Source: JACQGD01 sp045628725 (lineage in GTDB: Bacteria > Patescibacteriota > Saccharimonadia > Saccharimonadales > Saccharimonadaceae). Taken from it: 10,149 nucleotides of DNA. Where the stretch lies: positions 1 through 10,149 of the forward strand of contig JAZQPT010000104.1 in assembly GCA_045628725.1 (NCBI GenBank), in the 5' to 3' direction. A program made the position numbers and the translations under genes. The notes under the pieces were generated by a model that worked only from the letters and a program-made list of their open reading frames with translations, was not told the origin of the DNA and made no database searches. This document shows positions 1 through 7,593 of this stretch, one piece after another; the stretch's first letter is position 1; every line of letters starts with the position of its first letter.

Positions 1-1619
1 AGGTACAGCACCTGGCCGCCGGCGCCGCGGTACATCTCCTCGTAGAAACCGGCAGAGGCACGCGCATACAAGCGTTCGTCCAGGGTTACGTACTTGTTCA
101 GCAGCAGCCGGTTCAGCTTGAAACGGCTGCCGCGCTTGTACTCGGCGATGTCGGTGCGTACGTGGGGCAGCAGGCTGTTGGACGGCTGCGTGACACCCGA
201 GACGTTTTCGAACAGATCCAGCTTGAAGGCGCTGTTCAGGTAACTGCCGGTGCCCAGGCGCATGTCGTAATTGGCGGCCGCCGCAACTTCATAGCGCAAC
301 GCGCCACTCGGATCGTTGAAGAAAAAGGAGAGCTTTGGCACGACCTTGAACCGGTTCGCTTCCCGGTCTTCCGAAGAAACCTGGATCATGTTTCCATCCT
401 TGCCGAGCTCCACCGCAAGGCCACCGCCCTCTTCCTTGACTGCGGCCAGCAAACCTTGCTGGTCGTCGCCGACTTTGTCCCCCGGTGTCGAGTAGCGTAC
501 CACGACGGTCTGCAGGAAGGCTTCGCGATCAGCCAGGCCCGTCAGGTAATCGGTCAGGCGCTGCAGGTCTAGGAACTCGTAGGTCGCGATCGGCTGTTCG
601 AGCTTTGTGTAGGTAACGTGAATTTTACGCGCGCCTTCCGGCGCAAAAGCAAGTGCAGTACGTACAGCGCGGCCTACAGCGCGGCCCATATTCGAGATGC
701 GATTGTTAGTCAGTGCCAGTTGAAGCGTAGTACCATCAAGCTCAATACGGAGATTCTTGAAGTCCTGCTTTACTAGAGCTTGAACCAGTTCAGCGCCATG
801 GTTTCCATTCTTTTGCCATTCTGCATTAGAGACGCGCACAGGAGCGTTTTTCGGGTCGAACGGAACCGGTTCAAAGAATTTCGGTATAAATTCGCGCTCG
901 GAAAACGGAATGCTGAGATAGGCATTTGCGCTAAAGTGGTCGCGGTGGCGAGCAATTTGCGCACCGAGCCAACCCCAACGATATTCGATGCCAATAGCAG
1001 GGCCTTTGCGGCGCTCACCAGCGTATGTTTGGTCTGCCCGGAAATCTTTCAGATAATTATTGGCATCATATTCGGCGACAAACGCTAAACCTGGCAGTTG
1101 AAGCGGCGCCCATCGAGCGCCGCCAAATATACCGTCCGGCCGCTTACCGCCATATCCAAGACTTATTTCAAAGTTTCGCGCCGGACCAAAAATCTTGGAC
1201 GCAACAATGTAATGGCCTTTAAATAACTCAGTTCCAAACAGGTCGGTCGCCCCGACTGCCACCGCCGGTAGCCATTTAGATTCAGATAACATAAGTAGTT
1301 TTGCATCAACTACCTTGTCTTTATATCGTCCATAGGCGCTCCCATATTCTCCTCGGATATTGGTAAACCCCGGGATGCCATTGACGGAGACGTACCGGCC
1401 AGTCATCTGAAGAAATGGAAGTACTGTAGCGGTTACCCAGAAGCTACCGTAGGGATTGTCGAAACCATATCCCGTCGATACCGTACCATCGGCCTCTACT
1501 GTAGCGCTTGGCATGTTGATATAGCCGGACTGGCCTTGCAACGTGGGAGTCGCTGCTACCGCGTTGGCAGCCGTAAGTAACACTAAACTCGGCCAAGACC
1601 GGATTGTCAATTTAAACAT
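1..1619 (-). CDS. YjbH/GfcD-family outer-membrane protein, 3' end cut by window edge
   Basis: The frame is open from the ATG at 1619-1617 to the left edge, giving 539 codons without a stop; the C-terminus is outside. Residues 1-22 look like a Sec signal peptide: lysine and arginine near the start, a hydrophobic core (SLVLLTAANA) and an AVA cleavage motif. The mature start (GQSGYINMPSA), the alternating beta-strand-rich sequence and the central GRAVGRAV motif (residues 312-319) match what I recall of the YjbH/GfcD/WbfB family. These are predicted outer-membrane barrel proteins of exopolysaccharide and group 4 capsule loci, thought to act late in secretion or surface assembly; the exact role is not settled. 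Members are usually around 700 residues, so roughly three quarters is visible. It lies 79 bp after the GT2 gene and is probably co-transcribed. No good Shine-Dalgarno precedes the ATG, but an in-frame stop at 1650-1652 limits alternatives. The 3' part is clearly more G+C-rich than the 5' part. Confidence 0.85.
   Translation of the reverse strand, partial: MFKLTIRSWPSLVLLTAANAVAATPTLQGQSGYINMPSATVEADGTVSTGYGFDNPYGSFWVTATVLPFLQMTGRYVSVNGIPGFTNIRGEYGSAYGRYKDKVVDAKLLMLSESKWLPAVAVGATDLFGTELFKGHYIVASKIFGPARNFEISLGYGGKRPDGIFGGARWAPLQLPGLAFVAEYDANNYLKDFRADQTYAGERRKGPAIGIEYRWGWLGAQIARHRDHFSANAYLSIPFSEREFIPKFFEPVPFDPKNAPVRVSNAEWQKNGNHGAELVQALVKQDFKNLRIELDGTTLQLALTNNRISNMGRAVGRAVRTALAFAPEGARKIHVTYTKLEQPIATYEFLDLQRLTDYLTGLADREAFLQTVVVRYSTPGDKVGDDQQGLLAAVKEEGGGLAVELGKDGNMIQVSSEDREANRFKVVPKLSFFFNDPSGALRYEVAAAANYDMRLGTGSYLNSAFKLDLFENVSGVTQPSNSLLPHVRTDIAEYKRGSRFKLNRLLLNKYVTLDERLYARASAGFYEEMYRGAGGQVLY
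663..686. repeat. 12-bp perfect tandem duplication inside yjbH
   Basis: The unit TACAGCGCGGCC (plus strand) occurs twice, at 663-674 and 675-686, without mismatch. It keeps the reading frame and encodes GRAV twice in the YjbH-family protein. A GRAVGRA-like motif is, as far as I recall, usual in this family, so the DNA repeat may reflect a conserved protein motif rather than a recent slippage event. Confidence 0.8.
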
Positions 1620-1698
1620 TATGCGTCGAATAAAAGAAGCTGCACGACCTCACCCAAGAAAGATCACTTGATGACAAAGACGTGGGCTGAATTCTTAC

Positions 1699-2604
1699 TT
1701 AAAAAATTTGCTCGGCATCTTTGTCGATACTAAGCGGTGTACCGGCAGATCTGGCGACCGGTGGCAAATCGAAACTCACAGAGATGATGGACGAAAGGCG
1801 ATCGATCTCTGCCTGATGAAGCTCGCCTTTTTCCGACCGGCGCCGTGCGAGGACTTGGGCCAGTGCATAGCGACAAAAATAGTAATATGCGGCCCAAACC
1901 GTACCATTCGCGGCACGAAGATTACTTCGAAGGACGGAACCCGCCTGGCGAAGTTTATTTGACGATCGTGACGTCTGCAAAACCATATAAACACCCAGCG
2001 GCACTTTTAAGCGCGTCCCTCTTACGCCCGATGACAGCAACAGCAGAAAGAAAAAATAGTCTTCGGTAGACAATGACCTATCTTCAGGGAATCTAATCCG
2101 AGCTAATCTCGATCTGGAAATCACCGAGGTCAGGCACATACCAAACCCTCGTTTATAGTAGTAGCCCGGCAGCTCTGCTACGTCTGGCGCTGTAACAATT
2201 CGAGCGGACAGAACCTCTCCTTCGCTAACCGTGAGTTCATAGTAATCATGGTAGCTGAAGTCGATTTTTTCGATTTCCATGAAAGCAACTTGCTGCTTCA
2301 ACTTCCCTGGCAACCAAACGTCATCTGAGTCCAAAAAGGCGATATAACGCCCTTGGGCAATATCTATGCCACGGTTTCGGGAAAACCCTGGCCCCATATT
2401 CCTTTTATTGAATACCACTCGAATGGAATTAAACTTATTGGCCAAACGCGAAATCACGTCCCTCGTACTGTCATCTGAAAAATCATCGACAAGTATAATT
2501 TCAATTGTTACATCTTGGTTTATTGCCGATAGCACAGCGCGCTCAATCGTCTTTTCGCAATTGAAGCATGGGATAATGACAGAAACGTCATATTCCTTAT
2601 TCAC
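1699..2604 (-). CDS. Family 2 (GT-A) glycosyltransferase
   Basis: It probably adds one sugar of the lipid-linked repeat unit at the inner face of the cytoplasmic membrane. From the GTG at 2604 the protein has 301 residues and starts as GT2 enzymes do, with YDVSVIIPCFN (5-15). Next come LVDDFSDDST (39-48, nucleotide binding), NMGPGFSRNRG (69-79), the metal-binding DXD region FLDSDDVW (90-97) and a late acidic pair STEDYFF (179-185) that should hold the catalytic base. Related enzymes often end just after a segment like YYYFCRYALAQVL (240-252); here about 45 polar residues follow. Donor and acceptor cannot be read from sequence. The frame stays open upstream to a TTG at 2727, but that start would overlap the preceding gene by 131 bp with sequence not resembling a GT2 N-terminus. 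The GTG at 2604 gives an 8-bp overlap but has no clear Shine-Dalgarno; the TTG at 2619 has GAGG at 2629-2632 (9-nt spacing) and is a real alternative. Confidence 0.88.
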   Translation of the reverse strand: MNKEYDVSVIIPCFNCEKTIERAVLSAINQDVTIEIILVDDFSDDSTRDVISRLANKFNSIRVVFNKRNMGPGFSRNRGIDIAQGRYIAFLDSDDVWLPGKLKQQVAFMEIEKIDFSYHDYYELTVSEGEVLSARIVTAPDVAELPGYYYKRGFGMCLTSVISRSRLARIRFPEDRSLSTEDYFFFLLLLSSGVRGTRLKVPLGVYMVLQTSRSSNKLRQAGSVLRSNLRAANGTVWAAYYYFCRYALAQVLARRRSEKGELHQAEIDRLSSIISVSFDLPPVARSAGTPLSIDKDAEQIF

Positions 2605-3655
2605 AGCAGAGTAGTTCAAACTTTGGATCCTCAAGTGCGTCCAAAAGAGCTTTAAACGAGGGAAACAGTGTGCCAATTCCTTGGTAACGCTGGACCCAAT
2701 CGCAAAAAAATCCACTGTTGGCGGCAAAAAAATGAATATTGTGAATCAAGCAATCAACCGCTATTCCGCTCGCGGTTAAATCATACTGTTGGGACTCGTA
2801 TGGAAAAATCGCGAGATCGAAACTCGCAACCATCAAAGCATATTCGGTGTTGGTTATCTGCACCGTTGTATCAACGGTGCGAACCGATTGCAAGTTGCCA
2901 TAGTCAAAGGTTCCCGAGTTAGGGGCAATCACCATAAGTTCAAAATCCTGGCACCCTAGAGCTTCAGTCCGTCGAGTCAATGCACTAATTGCTGCTTGCA
3001 ATCGCGCTCGGTTCTCACGTGAAAGCGCTCCAAAGTACCCGATCCTTGGTCGATCCATCTTCGACCCACCTACATTTTTCGGGACTCGGTCCATTTTTAA
3101 TGGAAATGGGTGCAATACAACCATAGATGAAGGGGTTTCACGGCCTGCTGCAGCATATGCATTTTTCTTTATTGCCTCGGACAAGAATACGTCAGTTAAA
3201 CGTGTGCTACGCCGGATGGCGAAGTAGCGTCGAACGAACCTGCTGTACCTCCCAACAGAAGCGCTATTCAAACCGGTAAGCTCGCCATGATGCACCAAGT
3301 ACACACGCACGGGAAAAATGCGCGACATTAATTCGATAAATACTTTAACGCTAGCGTAAGCCGACAAAAAAAATATATCGTCTCGCCGAACTACTGAAAC
3401 CAAAAACACAAGGAAAACAAATAGGGCCTCGTTTAGCGTTTTCGCTGCAGCCTTCAACCCTGCTCCACTACGCAACACTGGTACCGTAATGCTCTGTAAT
3501 TTGGATGCAGCAGCAGACATTTCCGTTACTTCCCGCGCGTGCAGCGAATCAGCAAAAAAGAGATTGCATTTTTCCGCATCTGCAAACTTATCAATAAAGC
3601 CGCAATTAGATAAAAGGTGCTGCCGCCCCTTCATGTTGAGCTCTACGAAAATCAA
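2597..3655 (-). CDS. Divergent GT-B-like glycosyltransferase of the repeat-unit pathway
   Basis: I do not recognise a named family. The 352-residue protein has the outline of a GT-B enzyme: an N-terminal beta strand (MIFVELN, 1-7), a mid-domain histidine motif VHHGEL (121-126) after a hydrophobic stretch, the start of a second Rossmann domain at RIGYFGAL (204-211), and a C-terminal donor-site-like segment with FPYESQQYDLTASG (284-297). The classical GT4 EX7E motif is not evident; the aligned region reads YDLTASGIAVD. It is therefore probably a cytoplasmic transferase adding one sugar, with unknown specificity. The start is a TTG at 3655 overlapping the wzy stop (TTGA, 3652-3655). AGGAG at 3662-3666, with 6-nt spacing, supports it, and the first beta strand would be lost if translation began at the next in-frame ATG (3634). 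Its 3' end overlaps the chosen GT2 start by 8 bp, suggesting coupled translation. Confidence 0.72.
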   Translation of the reverse strand: MIFVELNMKGRQHLLSNCGFIDKFADAEKCNLFFADSLHAREVTEMSAAASKLQSITVPVLRSGAGLKAAAKTLNEALFVFLVFLVSVVRRDDIFFLSAYASVKVFIELMSRIFPVRVYLVHHGELTGLNSASVGRYSRFVRRYFAIRRSTRLTDVFLSEAIKKNAYAAAGRETPSSMVVLHPFPLKMDRVPKNVGGSKMDRPRIGYFGALSRENRARLQAAISALTRRTEALGCQDFELMVIAPNSGTFDYGNLQSVRTVDTTVQITNTEYALMVASFDLAIFPYESQQYDLTASGIAVDCLIHNIHFFAANSGFFCDWVQRYQGIGTLFPSFKALLDALEDPKFELLCCE

Positions 3656-4740
3656 TACATACTCCTATCAATAGACTCAAAAAAGAAATAATAAGGGTCC
3701 AGCAAATCCCAATAAGATGCAAGTGAACCAACGTATTTCGCAAAAAATACAACTATAATCAAACCTGTGACGCCACGTGTAAACGAAGAGGCCCTACGAG
3801 CGCTGAGCACAGCGGAAGTAGCAATCAGCGCTTCAACCCAATTAAAATAACTCGCCAGACGCGCCAAATATGGGAAAGCGGCAAGTGCGAATGCGGATAT
3901 GGCCAAGCCACCGAGCAAACAAAACCGAATTGCCGATTTTACGCTCGCATCAAAGTTATTAAGACTGCTCCTCGTAAGCAAATAAAGCAAAATTCCACAA
4001 GTTAATAAGCGTTCCATCAATCGATAGATATTCCTTGACGAATCAAACTCATATGCATTCTCATAAATATAGCTGTTAATGCGTGACTCGAAGAAACCAG
4101 CTATGATGGGCGCTGCAATAATACATAGAGTCGTTACTACGCCCACTGCTATCAGAAGGCGAGTTTTACTAATATTCCTAGTTCTTGCTATGATCGGCAA
4201 GGTAATAAGAGAGCTCGAATGTATTAAGCTAGCCCCGACAATTGGACTAAATAAACGCCATGCGCCATGCTTGCGCCCAAAAAGCGCCAGGGAAACTGAA
4301 AAAATACACACGGCGATCGCGAGCTGCTGACGGACTGGATACCAGAACTGAGACTGTTCCATGAACAAAAAGGCGATAAATAACAGAGGGGGCAATCTGG
4401 CAAGACGGGCACTCCAGTAGAGAAGGCAAGCGATACAGAGCGACTCAGTGAACAAAAAGAGAGGGTAAACTCCAAACGTCTTGGAAAATATCTCCATAAA
4501 GTATGCAAAACCCGGCTCAAAGCTACCACCAAGAGCTTCTATGGAGTTCGACTGTAAAAGCGAGAATGCTTGTTCATAAGGAATCCAGTCCGTCCCTGTC
4601 CGCCATCGCGCCCCTGTTATAAAAATATAGGCGGAGTAACCAGCCATGCTGAGCCAAGCATGTACCGGATTGCTCTTGCGTAAAATCGACTGCAGAATAC
4701 CACCGAACAATACACACAGCTGAACAGTTATAAGAAACAC
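3652..4740 (-). CDS. wzy: EpsG-type Wzy polysaccharide polymerase
   Basis: A 362-residue integral membrane protein with about ten hydrophobic segments. It carries motifs I associate with the EpsG family of polymerases: ARWRTGTDWIPY (44-55), FEPGF (74-78), YPVRQQLAIA (134-143), SLIHSSSLI (171-179) and a late arginine stretch YLARL (291-295). Such enzymes join flipped undecaprenyl-diphosphate repeat units at the periplasmic face, usually together with Wzx and Wzz, both encoded just upstream here. Length is normal for the family. The start is GTG at 4740; the sequence AGGAGT at 4748-4753 (7-nt spacing) supports it and overlaps the TAG stop of the preceding glycosyltransferase. The gap to that gene is 11 bp, and the stop overlaps the next gene's TTG start, so the three genes look translationally coupled. 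An O-antigen ligase fold (WaaL) is less likely because the EpsG-type GTDW and EPGF motifs are present. Confidence 0.85.
   Translation of the reverse strand: MFLITVQLCVLFGGILQSILRKSNPVHAWLSMAGYSAYIFITGARWRTGTDWIPYEQAFSLLQSNSIEALGGSFEPGFAYFMEIFSKTFGVYPLFLFTESLCIACLLYWSARLARLPPLLFIAFLFMEQSQFWYPVRQQLAIAVCIFSVSLALFGRKHGAWRLFSPIVGASLIHSSSLITLPIIARTRNISKTRLLIAVGVVTTLCIIAAPIIAGFFESRINSYIYENAYEFDSSRNIYRLMERLLTCGILLYLLTRSSLNNFDASVKSAIRFCLLGGLAISAFALAAFPYLARLASYFNWVEALIATSAVLSARRASSFTRGVTGLIIVVFFAKYVGSLASYWDLLDPYYFFFESIDRSMY
3656..3666 (-). promoter_or_regulatory. Shine-Dalgarno that decides the TTG start of the GT-B-like gene
   Basis: AGGAG (3662-3666, read on the minus strand) is 6 nt before the TTG at 3655. 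It lies within the last codons of wzy, whose TGA overlaps the TTG by 3 bases. This favours the rare TTG over the in-frame ATG at 3634. Confidence 0.6.
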
Positions 4741-4753
4741 TACCTTAACTCCT
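4741..4753 (-). promoter_or_regulatory. Shine-Dalgarno that decides the wzy GTG start
   Basis: On the minus strand, AGGAGT (4748-4753) lies 7 nt before the GTG at 4740 and shares bases with the TAG stop (4752-4754) of the upstream glycosyltransferase. This is the clearest ribosome binding site in the cluster and argues for initiation at GTG and for coupling of the two genes. Confidence 0.7.
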
Positions 4754-5876
4754 ATCTAAGAGCAAGAGCAGCGTGAACCTCATCAGCGAAGCGGACTGGA
4801 TCAAAATACATATTTATCTCTTCGTCATATCCAGTTTTTTGCTCAGATCTTTGCTCTACTCCATTTAGGATGTTGTTTGCGAAATGTACTACGTCAAACG
4901 GCGGCGAGAGGTAACGATGTGGAACAATATCATTTACCCCCGGTACATCGAATCCAAAAACAGGAATACCCAAACTTCTGGCTTCTAGCGCTACCAAAGG
5001 TGCACCTTCCACGCGTGAAGGCATAATTAGTGCATCGCATCGCTTTAGAATTTGAAGCGGGTCTGCTAACCAACCATGCTGCTGAATGCGGGCAGCAACC
5101 GAAGCAGGTAGCTTGCTAATCGCAGCCTCAACGAAATCCCGATCGGCTCCATCCCCAACCAAATCTAACGTAACGGTACTGTGTGCGGATATGAGGGTGA
5201 TCACGTCAAATAAAAAATCCAAGCCTTTTTGCTTACGATCATAACGCCCGATAAAGCACAAACGTTCTGGAATTCTACCTAGACGGTTCCTGCGAAAAGA
5301 CGATGCCACGGGAAGATCGACAAGATTATGTACCACGATAGTGGATTGCTTTGGAGAAAACCATTCAACTCGCTGTTTCCAAGTTTCGCTGATGACGAGT
5401 ACGTCCGTTGACAGAGCAACACCACGCTTAACTGCTCGCATATAAAAGAATGATTTGAACCGCGAAAGTGCAAGCTCGACCGATGTATGTAACATAGGAA
5501 CATAAACGGTGCTACGGACTGATAATTTCTTGCATGCCAATACAACGCCGAGCGTAAGCCGATGATTTGCCACAGCATTGCCATTGACGATTATTACATG
5601 TTCAGCGCTGACTTTTTTAAGCTCTCGCCGCATGTATATACTCAAACAAATAATTAATGGGTTTGCAAAACCTAAAATTAGATCAATTTTTGAGCTGCGA
5701 AAATTAACACACTTCACTTTGACTTCCAGCTTATCGAGCTCTTCCAATAAACGAGAATTGGAAGAATTCACAAAGCAGAAAACGTTGGCATTATTCCGCA
5801 GCACAACGCGAAGTATTTTAATAGCCATAATTTCGTGACCGCCGAAATCTGGGCTTCCAAAGACGAATACCTTCAT
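4752..5876 (-). CDS. Family 4-type (GT-B) glycosyltransferase
   Basis: A 374-residue retaining-type transferase predicted to add one sugar to the lipid-linked repeat unit in the cytoplasm. The N-terminal domain opens with KVFVFGSPDFGGHE (2-15), the usual first strand plus glycine-rich acceptor-side loop. The C-terminal donor domain starts at LCFIGRYDRKQKGLDFL (206-222), continues through LVGDGADRD (239-247), and holds the EX7E signature with E290 and E298 in PSRVEGAPLVALEARSLG (286-303), followed by IPVFGFDVPGVNDIV. Length and layout are typical of GT4 enzymes. The sugar donor cannot be inferred. The ATG at 5876 sits in an A-rich run without a clear Shine-Dalgarno, but the protein start fits the family. 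It is separated from wzx by 91 bp containing a hairpin, and from wzy by 11 bp. Confidence 0.9.
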   Translation of the reverse strand: MKVFVFGSPDFGGHEIMAIKILRVVLRNNANVFCFVNSSNSRLLEELDKLEVKVKCVNFRSSKIDLILGFANPLIICLSIYMRRELKKVSAEHVIIVNGNAVANHRLTLGVVLACKKLSVRSTVYVPMLHTSVELALSRFKSFFYMRAVKRGVALSTDVLVISETWKQRVEWFSPKQSTIVVHNLVDLPVASSFRRNRLGRIPERLCFIGRYDRKQKGLDFLFDVITLISAHSTVTLDLVGDGADRDFVEAAISKLPASVAARIQQHGWLADPLQILKRCDALIMPSRVEGAPLVALEARSLGIPVFGFDVPGVNDIVPHRYLSPPFDVVHFANNILNGVEQRSEQKTGYDEEINMYFDPVRFADEVHAALALR

Positions 5877-5880
5877 TTTT

Positions 5881-5909
5881 TTAAAATAAGACCGCTATAA
5901 GCAATAGCG
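5881..5909 (-). terminator. Weak terminator- or attenuator-like hairpin between wzx and the GT4 gene
   Basis: The arms CGCTAT and ATAGCG (5893-5898 and 5904-5909) form a perfect 6-bp stem with a 5-nt loop. On the minus strand the stem is followed by a T-rich stretch at 5881-5890. The stem is short and only half G/C, so strong termination is doubtful. It could reduce transcription past wzx or act as a leader structure or RNA end. Confidence 0.3.
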
Positions 5910-5967
5910 TCTCTTGATCCACTTGTTATAGGTGTGCACGGCTCAAGGAGCCCTAGGGGTATTGCTA

Positions 5968-7281
5968 TCACAGGTGTTTTTCGCCAGGCGAAATAGCGAT
6001 AGCAAAGGGAAGAGTGGTGCGGCCGATTTTCTCAATAGCATGCAACGCAATCAAATCGGCAAAGGCACGACCGGCCCACGCAATGGCAACGCCAGAAAGT
6101 CCAAAGTGCGTTACAACGTAAAGCAGACTGGGAATATAGAAGGCGGCTTCTGCAGTTCTAAGGACTGCTGTTGATTTAGCACCGCCCCGTGCCTGTATCG
6201 CAGCATATGGCACATGAGCTAAGCCATTGAAAAATATACCAATGGTTAAAATTACGAAAATGTCTTTCGCTTGCTTGGCAAAGTCGCTATTAATCCAGAT
6301 ACGAAGTATAACTTCAGCGTTGAAGCTAAATATTGCTGTAATTACAGACAACACGGCAAAATTGAAGAAGTAAGCTCTTCTATATGCGGCGTTACCTTTT
6401 TCCTTGTCGGAGTTGGCAAGCATTGACAACTTCGGAAAAAGTGCATTTGACAGTGCGCTAGGAACAATCAGAATTCGCAGCAGGGCCTCAAGAGGAATAG
6501 TGTAAATGGAGACAAGGCCGGCCCCAAGAGTTGATGAAACGAAGAATCGATCGCATGTCACCATCAATGGGCTCACAATATTTGCAGTTGTAATCCAAGC
6601 CCCTGTCGAGAAGAGTTTTGACTGTGTACGCACATCGATTTTTGCTCGAGTCTTGAATATTCCAGACCAAATTCCGGGAAGGCGAGCATATCCAATCAAT
6701 ATTACTATCCGCAAAATTAATATACTCAGCACAGCAGCTGATATTGTATTTGCGACGAGATAGATAAAAATTATGGGGAGTACAAAATTGAGTGAACCTT
6801 GAGCAACGCGAAGAATATTTACAATTCTGAAGTTCTCGAATCCCTCTTGCACTCCTCGTAGTGCGGACGTAGCGGTAGTGATGGGCACAGCGACAGCAGC
6901 AATTATCAGCGCAGTCTTTGCATCCTTCAGAAAATCGCCACTTACACCTAGCCAATTGGAAGCAATAAAGTCTGAGAAAACAAAAATCGCGAGCCCCCCA
7001 GCCGAACCAATGAGCACAGTCGACCACAAGCCGGTCCTAATGACATCCCACACCTCAACCGTATCGCCGAGTCCGCGCTTCGCTGCAATCTGCTGCGTTA
7101 TTGCAGTGCCCAAACCGAGATCAAATATACTCAGATATCCAATAACGGTGCCGATTAGCGTAAAAACACCAAAAGCGGCGAGCCCCATCTTTGACACCAA
7201 TACCGGAACCGAGACAATACCAACCACAGCCGGCAGTCCGAAGCCAAGAAGGTTGAAAAAAGTATTCTTTCGTAAGCTCAT
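5968..7281 (-). CDS. wzx: Wzx-type flippase (polysaccharide biosynthesis protein, MOP superfamily)
   Basis: A 437-residue, very hydrophobic protein with about twelve predicted membrane segments, the usual size and layout of Wzx. It begins with RKNTFFNLLGFGLPAVVG (4-21), typical of the family's first helix, and contains SIFDLGLGTAIT (51-62), a recognisable motif of polysaccharide flippases. Charged residues such as R138 (ALRGVQEGFENF region) and CDRFF in the second half are spread as in the family. The likely role is moving undecaprenyl-diphosphate-linked repeat units from the cytoplasmic to the periplasmic leaflet, where the EpsG-type Wzy encoded downstream polymerises them. The ATG at 7281 has no clear Shine-Dalgarno, but no nearby alternative fits better. 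It is the first gene after a 313-bp gap, so it may begin a separately transcribed unit or sit behind a long leader. Many lines of sequence are A+T-richer than the export genes. Confidence 0.9.
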   Translation of the reverse strand: MSLRKNTFFNLLGFGLPAVVGIVSVPVLVSKMGLAAFGVFTLIGTVIGYLSIFDLGLGTAITQQIAAKRGLGDTVEVWDVIRTGLWSTVLIGSAGGLAIFVFSDFIASNWLGVSGDFLKDAKTALIIAAVAVPITTATSALRGVQEGFENFRIVNILRVAQGSLNFVLPIIFIYLVANTISAAVLSILILRIVILIGYARLPGIWSGIFKTRAKIDVRTQSKLFSTGAWITTANIVSPLMVTCDRFFVSSTLGAGLVSIYTIPLEALLRILIVPSALSNALFPKLSMLANSDKEKGNAAYRRAYFFNFAVLSVITAIFSFNAEVILRIWINSDFAKQAKDIFVILTIGIFFNGLAHVPYAAIQARGGAKSTAVLRTAEAAFYIPSLLYVVTHFGLSGVAIAWAGRAFADLIALHAIEKIGRTTLPFAIAISPGEKHL

Positions 7282-7322
7282 CGAGTCTATATATCTTGTT
7301 GTGTGAATCCGTCGGGTAACGG

Positions 7323-7350
7323 CTCAGCGGTCACTTACTGCGCCGCTAAG
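7323..7350 (-). other. Hairpin in the putative wzx leader
   Basis: On the minus strand CTTAGCGG (7343-7350) pairs with CCGCTGAG (7323-7330) through eight positions, one of them G-T, around a 12-nt loop. No T-run follows, so this is not an intrinsic terminator as written. It could be an RNA leader structure or chance. Confidence 0.3.
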
Positions 7351-7563
7351 TCGAGCTCACTTTCTCGAGCATAACAAGGCACTTTAAGCAGGATTTTTGG
7401 CACGTGTCCCAACAAGTGAGAGGGGCACTATAGTCGATCTATAACTGAACAATCCTCACTGCGCCTTGGATTCTCCCCCAACTAGAGCGCCAAATATTTA
7501 CCAAAACGACTCAGGTAGAATCGTTAGTCATACAAGATCTTATATGGGCGGCACTCCGTCATC

Positions 7564-7593
7564 ATTAGATGAGAGTTACAGACAGTATGGTAA
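7564..7593 (-). promoter_or_regulatory. Weak sigma70-like promoter candidate for the wzx-to-yjbH genes
   Basis: On the minus strand TTACCA (7588-7593, four of six bases of the -35 consensus) is followed after 18 bp by TCTAAT (7564-7569, five of six of the -10 consensus). It begins just after the wzz stop and would give a leader of roughly 280 nt. The match is modest and could occur by chance. Confidence 0.22.

Noticed and set aside
162..572. Plus-strand open frame of 136 codons
   Set aside because: It lies wholly antisense to the yjbH frame, which carries clear family features; its translation shows no domain and it is explained by high G+C coding sequence on the other strand.
1620..1646. 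Tiny minus-strand frame (GTG ... TAA) whose stop overlaps the yjbH ATG as TAATG
   Set aside because: Only eight codons; the upstream GAGG is too close to the GTG, so coupled translation from it is not supported.
6488..7027. Minus-strand open frame of 179 codons overlapping wzx
   Set aside because: It is out of frame within wzx; its translation is rich in Cys, Arg and Trp with no family resemblance, while the wzx frame is continuous and typical.
6878..7306. Plus-strand open frame of 142 codons
   Set aside because: Antisense to the 5' end of wzx, with low-complexity Ser/Thr/Pro composition typical of a reverse reading of a hydrophobic protein.
7512..7565. Possible 13-codon leader peptide (ATG ATG ACG ... 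TAA on the minus strand) within the gap upstream of wzx
   Set aside because: No Shine-Dalgarno precedes it, and no run of regulatory codons or terminator/antiterminator pair follows, so chance is the simplest explanation.
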